Shown here in pieces: positions 18,801 through 30,800 of a stretch of 55,745 nucleotides of DNA. Made by a program: the position numbers and the translations under genes. Below the pieces are notes generated by a model that did not search any database, was not told the origin of the DNA, and saw only the letters and a program-made list of their open reading frames with translations. Origin of the DNA: Acetobacteraceae bacterium (lineage in GTDB: Bacteria > Pseudomonadota > Alphaproteobacteria > Acetobacterales > Acetobacteraceae); NCBI GenBank assembly GCA_003506895.1, contig DNXO01000155.1, positions 1-55,745 of the forward strand, in the 5' to 3' direction. How positions within the stretch are numbered: the first letter of the stretch is position 1; every line of letters starts with the position of its first letter.

Positions 18801-21800
18801 GTGTCTGCCACGACCTTGGTCACGCCGGTCAGGGTCTGGCTTGAACCGTTGAAGTCGATGGTCAAACTGCCGGGGCCATTGCTGCTCAGCGTGAAGTCCT
18901 GGCTGTTCGGGCTGGTGTTGCCGACCACGCGTTGGGCTGAAAGTTCGCCCGTATTCAGCGTCACCGTGCCATCGCTGGCTTCCGTGCCCAGGATGGGATG
19001 CTGCGGCGGCGTCAGCACGAAGGAAACCAGCGTGGCCTTCACCAGGGTGTCGTCCCAGGAGAACAGCGTGATACGAATGGTGCCGAAAATTCCGAGGTCG
19101 ATCTGGAAACCAACCCAGACAAAGACATCGACCTGGGCGTAGATATCGCCGGAAACGACGAACAGGTTCAGCGGATCGCCTGTCTCAAGTTCGCTTAGAA
19201 TCGCTGATGCCCGCACCCTGCCGGTGCCGCTCGCGTCATACAATGTCAGGCTGAGATCGCCGCCGATGGTTGCGGTTATTCCAACCTCGGCAATTGGAAT
19301 GGAGACTGAAACGCCCAGGGTAAGCGCCACCGAAGCGGTCAGTTGCGGCCCTTGCGTGTCATCAACATAGAACCCGTCAAGGATGAACACCGGGTTGTGG
19401 GTCTTGACGAATTCCGTGATGCCATAGGTGTCGTAACCAATCACCACATGCACGGTCAGGCTGGCACTGACGCCGATGATCCCGTTCAGGCTGATGATCC
19501 CAATGCTGGCGATCGGGAATTCTTTTTGGAAGCTGTAGCTCAGGCTGACAGTTGGGAGGCTCCACTGGAACAAGGTCACCGGGCTGGTGGTCTGCCCCAT
19601 CAGCAGTTGGAGCGCATCCAACGGGTCGTGCAGGATCGTCAATGAGATGCCGCCGCCGCTTTCAACATTGTTGAGCTGGCCGAGGGCTGCGCTGGTTTTG
19701 GGGTTGCTGCCCGCGACGGTGGGCTGCACCGAGGAAATCGATGACGTATTGAGCTGGTAGCCCTTCAGCGTATCGCCGCCGAATGGATCGAAGCTGCCGC
19801 CCCCAGCGGATGTGCCGCCGCCGGCCGGCGAGGAAGCCGCCAACGGACCGACCGTCGCCTTGCCGAAAGTGAACGTGCCAAAATTCATCTCGACCTTGCC
19901 GCCGTTCGCGGTGGAGAGGGCGTAGATGGTGTTGATCAGCGTGGACACCTCATCCACGACATTGATCACGTTGACGACGGTGGCGATGTCTTTGGCGTAT
20001 TTCGGGTTCCCCTGAGCGAAAAGCCCGGCCAAGTCCAGCAACGAGATCGGGTGGCCAAGCAGAGTGGAAATGCCGGGGAGCGGAGACGTGACAAAATTCA
20101 GGATTGGCATGATCGGCTGGATGATCTTCTCCGCCGAACTCAGGATCGGATACAGAAAGCCACTTAGGAACGACCCCAGGTCGAGGGTCACATCCTTGAA
20201 GGTGAACGGCATCACCACGCCGCTTACGGCGTTCACATCGGTGCCGACCAAGACCTTGTCGAATTGGTAGGCGAACAGCATTTCGGTACTGACCGATGGC
20301 AAAGCCATGTTGCCGCCGAACAACGTGGCCTGGAGCGCGAGATCGAGATCGAAGTTCGCCGCGATTTCCACGCGCAGGTTCTGGCCAACCTTGGAGAAGG
20401 CGATCGGTACATCCTGCAGCGCCAGAGTGCCGCTGGTGCCGAGTGCGCCATCCGAGACCGCAAAATTCAGCACATGATTTGTGACGCTCGCGGACACCCC
20501 AAGTGTGGACAGGCTTTCGGTCACGCCGGGCGCGGCTTTTGGGTCGACGACGGAGGTCGCGATCGTCGCCTGTCCGAGCGCCGCATTGATGGCCGTCGTC
20601 AGATCGGCTTCCGTGGTCCGCTGCGCATCCGCCGCGACACTCACCAAGACCGCCGTACCGTTGATGACAACATCGAACCTGTAGGCCGCTGCCACATCTA
20701 CGTTGCTCGGCATCGTCAGCGACACCGTCTGGGTGCCGTTGGCATCGGTGGACGCAACGATCGTCGTCGTGGCGCCCAGGTCGGCCAGATCGTTGTTGCT
20801 CTTGGGATGCAGGTCCACGAACACGCCGCCCAGCAGCGTGCTGCCGACGGAGGTGGAGTTGTCGGCGTTGGTGAACACGTTGGTGCCGTTGGTCCCCGTC
20901 ATGGTCAGGATACCGAGTGTCAAACCAACCGAGAACGTCTGGGGGATGGTGACGGCGAAGTTCAGCGCGACGGCGTGTTGTGCCGCCATCGAATCCATCA
21001 GGCTGAACCCGGTGCCTTGCACATAATCGAACGCCAGATGGATCGTGGTATCCAGTTCAAGCCCGACGGTCCCGTTCTGCACCGAGATGCCCAGGCCAGG
21101 AATACCCAGGCTGCCGGATAGGTTGACTGTGCCGTCGAACAGTACCTTCGACATGTCGAGTACAAAATCGATTGTCTTGTGCGGCGCATCGACGGTGACC
21201 ACGATACCGCCGTTGAAGCCGAGCGAGGCAAGCATCTCATTGACGCCGGATTGCACGATGTCGGCGGTTGTCGGTTCGGCACCGGCGTGCGCGGTCTTGT
21301 AGTCGTTGACCAGTCCGGTCAGGTCGCCGACCAGCGTGGCGCGCACCGCGCCGATGAAGTCGCCGGCGTTGCCCAGGGCCGGACCGATCAGCGGCAACTG
21401 GTAGCCGAAAACCTGCTGGGTAAACAGGACATCGAGCGTGCCAAGAAGGCCACTGATCCCGTTGATCACCGCTTCTGGACTGTTGAGGAAGCTGAACAGG
21501 TTGAACGAACCGGCGAGCTGGCTTGTCAGGTCGGTCAGGTTCGGGATGCTCAGCGTCCAGGGATTGGCATCGAGCGTCCAGCCGCCTGGGCCGCCAAGGA
21601 CATTGCCAATTTCAATCGATATGACAGGAGACAGCGGAACACCGAGGAAGTAGATCGGCAACGACACCTGAAGCGCGATGTTGCTGGTCGTTTGCAACAG
21701 ATTGCCGTACCCGGTGGCGATATGGACATTTTCGGTCGCGGCCGCTGTCGTCGTGCCGGTTGTTACCCCGGTGTCCGCTGAAGTTATTTTCGTTGCGCCA

Positions 21801-24800
21801 TATATCTGGAACGTGCCGCCGCTGTCGTTGGCGGCAGTAATTCCAGCACCCTTCAGGGTCGTATCTTTGTTGACCGCGGCGGCCAACGCCGCACCAATGG
21901 TATCCACGGTGTCGCCTTTGGCGACCGTGTAGCTGACGGTTTCCGCGGCGGACAGTTTCGCGTTGCTTATCGAAACGGAGATTTCGTCGCCCACGGTGGG
22001 GGCGCCGCCGACGCGAACGGTCTGCTCCTGCGATACGACGTTTATTTCGCTGAAATACAGGCGTCCCGCCGTCGCGAGCGTGTCGTTCTTTTCGTTGAGC
22101 GTGACGCCGTCCGTCAGGCCGAAATGCAGTGTGCCAGGATCGTTCGCCACATCGGTCGAGACGACGAATGCCGTGTTGCCGGCGGCCGGCAGGGCGCCGT
22201 TAACCAGCGCCTCCGCGCCCAGGGCCGCGAAGCCGTTCTGAATGGAGATAGCCAGCGGGCCAATATTGGTATCGAATGTCAGATTGCTGACCGAGGCGCC
22301 GAGGGAAATTGTTAGGCCGGTGTTCGCGGTGTCGATGAAGAATTTGTGGTTCGCGGCGTTATCGGTCAGGGCGGTGGCGGTCAGAACACGCGATAGACCC
22401 TGCGCGGCGGACACGGTTTGGTTGGCGGCGGCGAAGCCCAGGCTTTCCGCCGCGGTGCCGCCGCCGATATCGGAGATCGTCAGGGTTGACGGCGTGGTGG
22501 TTACCAGATTCTGGATCGACAGTCCGTGGCTCGTGCCCAAGCGTGAATCGGATGCGGTGAAGACGATGCTGTGCGTCGCGGTACTGCCGGTGCCGCTCGT
22601 GGTTTCGCTGACCTGCAACAAGGATCCCAGCAGCGCCTTGCCGTTGGCGCCGAGGTTGGCCGCTGTCTGGTCGATGAAGGTGCTGCCAAGCGCGACGTTC
22701 AGGGCTTTGAAGAAGGCGGTATCGGTCGTGCGCGTCGGATCGGCTGCCAGACTGATCGTCTCCGCCACCGTATTCACGACCAACTGGAACTCATAGGCCT
22801 TGGTGTAGTCGATCGTACCAGGCAGTGTGGCGGTCAGTGTCGTGGTGCCGGCCGTGTCTGTCCCCACGGTGGTTCCCGTGAAGCCGAGTGCCTCGATTCC
22901 AAGGGGTTGGACGGGTGGGCTGGCAACAACGAGGGAAGGCGTCGCACCTAACGTCGAATCGGCGGCGACGAGATCGACGCCGTTGCCGTCAACGACAGCG
23001 GCGACCAGCGTAGACAGCGCGACCTGCGTGCCTGCCTGGGCGCTGGCCACGATGCCCCCATCGACATTGGTAATGGCCAGGGCTTCATTGATCGCGGTTG
23101 TCAGGTCAGCAATGGTGGTTCGGGCGGCATCGGCGCCAACGACAAGCGCTTCGGTTTGACCGTTGATGATCAGGTTGATCGTATCGCCGCTGGTAATCGA
23201 TGCCGGGGCTCCGGAGGCCACGAGCATGAGCCCGCCGGCCGTTATGGTTTCGGTGGCTGCTCCGCTGGCTGCGGAAGCAGTACCGGTCAAGGCCGCGCTG
23301 GCCCCGGTCGCGATAATCGCGTCGCCGGTCGCCACGGCGGTGACGTGCGCCGCCTGTAGTTTGGCATCCGCGTTGACAGCCGCGGCGAGCGCCCTCGCTT
23401 CGGTGGCCGGGGTATCGGTCGCAGTCGCGGTGTAGCTGACGACCTCGGTCTGCGAACCGTTATAGGTGACGGTCAGGTTGACCGTATCGCCGGTGGTGAC
23501 ACGCCCCCCAAGGGTTGCGGCACCATCTGGTTCGGCCGTTGCGGTTTGACCACCCAGCGTAGCGGCCACGCCGTTGAGCGTCAGCAGATTGACGGTGTCG
23601 GTCAGGTGTTGGTCGATATCCGTTAACCGATCGCCGGCGATGACGGTGTAGGCCGCATCGTGACCATTAACCGTGACCGTAACCACTTCGCCTGCCGTCG
23701 GCGTGCCAGATACCGTTACGTGGTCATTGGCCACCGCGGTGATCAGCCCGCCTGTGGCGGCCGCCGTCACGGTGGTTGCGCCGGTCACATCGACACTCGG
23801 GGTGAAGCCCAGCGCCTCGGCGTTTTGCGTCGGCGCGGCGGAGGTGGCGCTGTCGGTGAAGACGATCGCACCGTTGGCCAGGCTGGCGAAATTGGGGCCC
23901 GCACCGGCCGCGGTGGCCGCGGCATTGATGACGTCGATCAACTCCTGGACGTTACCGCCGACATTGGAGGTGATGCTGGTGGCGCCCGCGACTGTAACGA
24001 CGCCGCCGGACACGGTCGCGGTGACGCTGGCGCCTTTCAGTATATCGCTGCCGCTGATCGCCTGACTGATCGCATTGGCGATATCGGCTGGCGTGTCGCC
24101 GGCATGGACGGTGTAGGTGAGTGTGACCGCGCCGCTTCCCGCCGCCTTGTGGTTGTCCAGCGTGGTAGCGTCGAGGGTGACAGACACCGTCTCACCTTCG
24201 GTCGCGGTGCCGCCAATCGTGATGGTATGCGCGGTATTGTCCGCCGCGGCGGTGACGGTGGTCTTGATGGCATTGAGATCGACGCCAAACTGTTGGCCGC
24301 CACCTGTGGTGATCACGATGTCAGGTGCTGACGTGCCGTTGGTGACGATACCCTTTCCGCTATTGACGTCAGCGAGCGGCGTGGTCGGCGTCGCTGCCGG
24401 GGCTTGCAGTTGGATGCCCAGGGAAACGCCGAGGACCGCGCCGGCTGTGACGGTCAGGTTGCCGCTGCCGCTGGCGCTGACGATATCGGTAATCTGCGAT
24501 GGCAGGGTGATGCCGGCATCGGCGGCCAAGGTCGCGAGATCGAGGCTAAACGGCAAAGTTTGAGTGACATTGTCCTGGAAGGTCAGCCCGAGCATCAGTG
24601 CGCCCGTACTGGAATAGGATAATGTAACGTCCTTTCCGAGCGGCCCAAGCGCCTCTTGGATGATGGTATTGAGCTGCGCAACTGATCCTGCCGGATCGCT
24701 TTGGAGATTGGTCAGGAAGGAATTGAAGCCCTGTGCATAATTCAGCAGGCTTCCGATGCTGACGCCGATGATGGGGATCTGGGCGTCTAGGATTTGGGCG

Positions 24801-27800
24801 CCGGTATCATTGCTGATGACCTGAAGCACCGTCTGCAGTCCGGCCAGGATATCGGCCGCCGTGAGGTGCTTCATTTCACTTATGTTGCTGAAACCGGTTA
24901 CGGTCACATGCGGCGCGGCGTGGATGAAGTCTGAAATGCTGTTCAGAGGGGAGTCGAACACGATCGCTATGTTCGGCTGCACCAACGCATTGGTGAGATC
25001 GGCGATCACCTGACCGGCTTCACTGCCGCCCGTCAGGGTGACCGAATCCACCGACAGTTGCGCCCAAGGTTGGCCCGGTGTGGGTGCGCCGACGGTAAAC
25101 GAGAAGAAACTGCTGAGCGCGTCGGCGCCGTATGCATTCCCAAGCTCGTGGAATGTTACATAACCGTTGCCATCTGGGGATTGCATGCGAAGCGCCGCTT
25201 CGAGCTCCAGGCTGCCATGACCCGTTGCGTCGAAGCCGATGAAACCGATCGAGCCTTGTAGATCGAGATTGCTGAGCGTCAGGGAAAGATCGGCAACGAC
25301 CGCCATATTGTTGAAGTAGAATCGATCCGCGAGCGTCGTTGAGTACAGTGAGCCGCTGTCGATCTCGCCAACCGGGTTGGTCAAGGAGCCGATGTCGGTG
25401 CCGCCGAAGCCAAGCTGCTTTAAAAGCCCCGAACCGTTCAGTGCCGACAGCGTCGTGTCCACGGGCGTGATCGCCAGACCGAAACTCGCGGCCTGCGCCT
25501 CTGCCGGATTGGTGGCCGAGGCGCTGACCTCGTTGAACATGGTGGTCGCGAACACCAGCGAGGAAATTAGAAATTCGGTGTTGCCGCCGGATGACTGATT
25601 TGTCACGGCAACCGTATTTCCGGCGACCGATGAGAAGATCACCGTGCTGCCGGTGGATGTGGCGGCTAGGTCCGTGATCCCGCTGATCTTGGCGGCAAGG
25701 GCCTTCGCGATGCTGGCGTCCGTATCTCCACTGACCACCGTATAACTGACGGTCGAGGTCGTACCGTTGTCATTGACCTGCAGGTTTATGAGGTTACCCG
25801 CGGTCGCGGCCCCATTGACCGTGAAGGCCTGTCCCTGTGCGGTGATCAGATCACTATAGGGCAGCGTGGCGGCGGCCAGCGTTTCCGCCAGGCTACTGGC
25901 GCTTCCGCTTACCGCGGAGGTGCCCAAGGCGGTATCGACCGAAACGGTTGCCGCGTTGGCGTTGGCGGTAATGCCCGCGCCCTGAAGCGTCGTATCCGCG
26001 TTGACCGCCGTGGCCAGGCCGGTGGCGATCTTGGCCGCATCGTCACCCGACTGCACCGTGTAGCTGACGGTTTCCTGGCCGCCGCTCAATGAGGAATTGT
26101 GGATATCGAGCGTGACCGTGTCGCCGACGTGACCCGTCGTTGCGCCGGAAGCCAAATTGATTGTTACGCCGGGGGCCAGGCCGATCGAGGTGGGATTGAG
26201 GTTGAGGCCGGCAAGCACCGTATTGATCGCATCGGCGAATCCCGCGGCAGTCGTGCGTGTCGAGTTGGCCGCGACGCTAACCTCGATCGGTGCAAGGCTA
26301 CCCAAGGCCAAAAGGAAAGTATTCGCGGCGGTATAATCGACCGGCGTGGTGGGCGCCGCGACGACCATGGCCTGGTAATATGCACTCGCCTGCAAGGCGC
26401 TGGGAACGCTGGCCGGCTTCACGCTGAGTTGTTCGGCCGTGCCGGTCGTTCCGTTTACGAATCCCAACGAGGCAGGCGTCGTTCCATTCGAGGCGGTCCC
26501 GTCGAACAACTGGATAGCCATGTTCGACAGGTTGTAAATCGCCGTCATACCGTCGGCACCCGGCGTGACAGTCAGCTTCTCGCCGGCCGGTGATGGGATC
26601 GACAATGCCGCGCCCGTTACATCGACCGAAAGCGATGCGTTGACGCCGGAGATGCCGGCCGTGTTGATTGCGTCCACCAACCCGGCGATCACATCCTGCG
26701 CCGAATGGCTTTTGCCGACCTGGTAATCGATCTCCCGGCCGTTGACGTTCAGGCTGAGGGCGTCACCCGTCGCGGCGCCCAGTACCGTGATCCCACCGGA
26801 CGTCACCCGCAGGTCTGTTGTGTTGTCGGTCGAGTTGCTCCAGACCGACAAATTATCGACGCCATTGACCGTGCCATGCACGGTGGCCGTGACAGCCGGG
26901 TCAACGGTTTGCAGCGCATCGGCGACGCCAGCAATCATATTGGCCTGGGTATCGCCGGCCTGTGCCACGTAGCTGGCCGTGAGCGGAGTCGTTCTGCCCG
27001 TCGGGGTGACGCCGATTGCAAGCACGTCGCCCGCGGCTGGCGTGCCGTCAACGATTATGCCGCCGCTCGAATTCACGCTCAGGGTGACAGATGCGGGATT
27101 CGTGGTGACGCTTGGGTTGCCGGTCAGCAGAATCTGGTCGGGGGTGGACGTACTCCATGTCGCCGTGATGCCGGCGTCGTGCAGCATCTGGCTCGCGGAC
27201 TGAGTGGTGTCGTCGATCTGGGTTGCGATCGCCTTGGCGATCGTCGCCAGAGTGTCGGTTGATTGCACAGTATAGCTGATGCTGACCGGGGCCGACAGTT
27301 TCGTGGATTCGAACGTCAGCGACAGCACATCGCCGGTTCCCACCGCCGTCGTTGTGCTGGCGACATGCGTAACGCCAACGGTTTCCGTCGGGCTGGCGGT
27401 GGACGAAACGGTCGCGGCACCGGCAAGCGTAAGCGTCAACCGCGCGGTGGCACCGTTAATATTCGCCGTATTGATCGCATCAATCAGACCAGCGATGACG
27501 TCTTCCGTGGAAGTGTCCGTCGCGTGGGTGGTGTACGAAACGGTCTGGCCGTCCACCTTGACGGAATAGGTCGTGCCGGCCGTGAAAGAGGAGACGTCGA
27601 TGCTTGCCCCGGTGTCGGTCGTGTTGGCTCCCTGGGACAGCGTTCCACCAGACACCGTGCCAAAAACGCTGGCGCTGACGCTGGCATTGTTCTGGGAATT
27701 GACGGAATCCGCCAATTTCGCAAGGGCATCGGCCTCGGTCTGGTCAGCGGTTACCACTGTGGCGGCGACAAGCGTCGGGTCGCCTGACGCGACCGGAGGT

Positions 27801-30800
27801 GTCGCCGTTATCGACAGGATGTCGCCGGCTTGTGGCGTTCCGGACGCTGTGACGTCATAGGTGGGGGCGGTGACGTAAGCAAGGTTTTCGGTTGGAGCAA
27901 CAACGGTGCCAAGCGAGGCCCCGGTGATCTCGGCTGACAGCGAGGCCGAAACGCCGTTGATGGCCGCTGCGTTGATAGCATCGACGATCGACGCCATGAT
28001 GTCTTGCGGGGTGCTGTAGCCCTGACGCACCGTAACGTTGAGCTTTTGTCCATTCACAACGAGATCGAGCACGTCGCCGGGAAGTGGACTCACCCCTAGT
28101 GTGATTGCGCTGCCTGTGTCTGTCAGGAAGCGGTCGTTCGCGACACTGATGCTGTCGGCGCCGCTTACGATGGCCTTGATGACGGCATTGACGGTTGGAT
28201 CGACGACGTTGATGGCGTCGGCCAGCTTGGCGATATCGGTGGCGGCGGTATCGCCTGCGCGCACCGTATAGGCGGCGGTCTGGGCTGCTCCTCCGCCATC
28301 CGGGGTCACCGACAGTGCCAGGACCCGACCGGAGGTCGGCGTTCCGTTCAGCGTCAGATTGCCGCTGCCATCCGCCGTGATGGCGCTCGAATAGAAGTTG
28401 AAAGACGCGCTCGCACCGCCATTGATCTGGACGGAATCCGGACTGCCGGCGGCGATGTCGGCACTGACGCCGGCGGCGGCCAGCACGGTGTCGTTATTGA
28501 TCGCGGCTTGCAGGCCGGCGGCGATGCTGGCCAGCGTATCGCCATGCAGCACTGTATAGGAAACGACTTCCGTTGCGGCGCCGAGACCGCCGCCATGGAC
28601 ATTGATGGTAACGATGTCACCAGGCGTAACGATGCCGCTGACGGTGAGATTACCTTCGCTTTGGGCCGAGAGCGTGAGGGTATGCGGGTCGGTCGTGATG
28701 GTCGCGCCGCCCGATAGCGTGAAACCGTTGCCACTGGTATAGGTGGCGATGATATTGGCCGTGGCTAACCGCGGATTGGCCGCCGGGTTGTCGATCAGGC
28801 CTGCGATGGCCTGGGCGGCATCCGCCAGCGTGTCGGTCGCCCCCATCTGGTAGCTGACGACCACGGGATTCCCCAGCGACGGGGCCGTGATGACCAGCGA
28901 AATGACATCGCCCGCTGTGGCGGAGCCCCCCAGCGTGACCATTTGTGTGCCGGTATTCGGGACGCCGGAGACGGTGACCGCGATATTTCCGGTATGGAAG
29001 TCGTTGAACGCGGTCAACAGGTCGCCGATCGTCACGACATGCTGGTCGAATGTCTCGGCCCCGGTTGAACTCGGCGCGGTGAGGGTCGCCGCACCATACA
29101 AAGCCAGCGTGTTCGCCGCTGCGCCCGCGGTAATATCAGCCTTATGCAGGGCCGCGTCCGCATTGATGGCGGCGGCAAGGCCGGTCGCCACGCTGGACGG
29201 CGTGTCGGTCGATTGCGTCGTGTAAGTCACGGTCTCGGTTGATTGGCTACCCGCGCCGTAATCCACGGTAACGCTGACCGTTTCCTTCGCGCCGACCGCG
29301 CCCTGGATATTCAGCGTGGTGTTGTCGGTGCCGGATCCGGCAACAGCGATCGGCTGGCCACCTCCAATCGTATCGATGATCTGACCATGCTGGACCTCGA
29401 TCGTGCCCGTGGTGCCGTCACGCAACGTCAACTGCATGTCCGGCAGGCCGGTGGTCCCATTGAGCTGGTCGGCGGTGATACTGGCAATCGGTGTCGTCGC
29501 GGTGCCCAGGGTCCAGACCGGTGCGTGGAAGATGTTCGTGGCGACACCGATCGGCTGACCGTCCACCGTCATCTGCACGCCGTTGGCCTGCGCCCCGAGC
29601 GGATCGAGGTTGAAGCCCACCGTCATCGACGCAGCGATGCTGGCTGTGATACCCAACTGACCGCTGCCGGACAGGCTGGCCAGATCACCGAGATTGAAGC
29701 CCGCGGCGAAGGAAATCGCCCCGCTGACAGCCGCGGTCGGCGTGATCGCCGTGGTGTCCGTCGGCGAGGTATGGCTGATTGTGATGGTATCGGCGTCGGT
29801 GCCAGCGGCAGCCTGAAGTCCTGCACTGGAAATCGCAGGGTTGGCGTTGATTGCCTTGATCAGATTGCCGGTAATGACATCGAGTGTGTCGCCGCTTTGT
29901 ACCACATAGGAAATCGTGGTGGAGTCATTCGTAACATTCGGATTTTCGATTGTGACGTTCAGCGTGTCGCCGGCCGTGACAGAGCCGCCGAGGGATACTG
30001 TGGTGCCGGCGACGGACATCGTCTCGGTTGGGCTGCTGCCCAGGCTAACCGAGGTCGAATAGTTCAGGTTGAACTCGATGGCGTTGTGCGTGGGGTCGTA
30101 CGAAAAGCCGAGACCGCTGAGATAGTTGGACACGGCGGTCAGGTCGCTGCCCAGACCCAGCGCCTGACCGAGATTGCTTGCCAATCCAGCGAGCGTACTG
30201 AAGCTGGCCGCGGGTGCGGTCAGGACGAGCGCGGATGGCGTGGCGTCATTGCCGGTGGCGACGCCGGAAAAATCAATGGCATTGTCCGGGACCGAGAGCG
30301 TCGTGGTGCCGGAAGCGGACGCCGTTGTAACGGTCAACGCCTGGCTTGCCGCGCTGGCCGTGATGCCGGCGGCCTTCAGCGTGCTGTTATCGTTGATTTC
30401 GTTCGCGAGCGCCGTGGTTATCGTGGCTGCGGTATCCGCCGTTGTGGCGGTGACCGAGACGGTTACCGGTCCATTGGACAATCCTTTGGTGTTGGCGATC
30501 GTCAGTTGTACGACGTCGCCGCCGGTAACCTTACCGCCAACATTGACCGTCGAGCCGGAGACGCCAAGCGTTTCGGTGTTGCTGGAAACCGGCGCGACGG
30601 TAAGCGCGGCCGCCAGTGCCGCCAGTGCGCTGCCGGCTTGGGCCGAGGTCAGTTCCTGGTTGATCTCGGCGACCAGATCGTTAACGGAGGAAACCGTATG
30701 CTGATTGCCACTGGCGTCCGTGAACTGGTTGGACAGGGTCAGCGTGGCGGTATGGCCGTTGGCCGTCACATCGATACTGAACGTGGCCGGAAGCACGTTG

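Noticed and set aside
12890..19200. Regularly spaced repeats resembling a CRISPR or satellite array
   Set aside because: The repeats keep one open frame and encode Gly/Asn-rich protein units; there are no unique spacers between identical short repeats.
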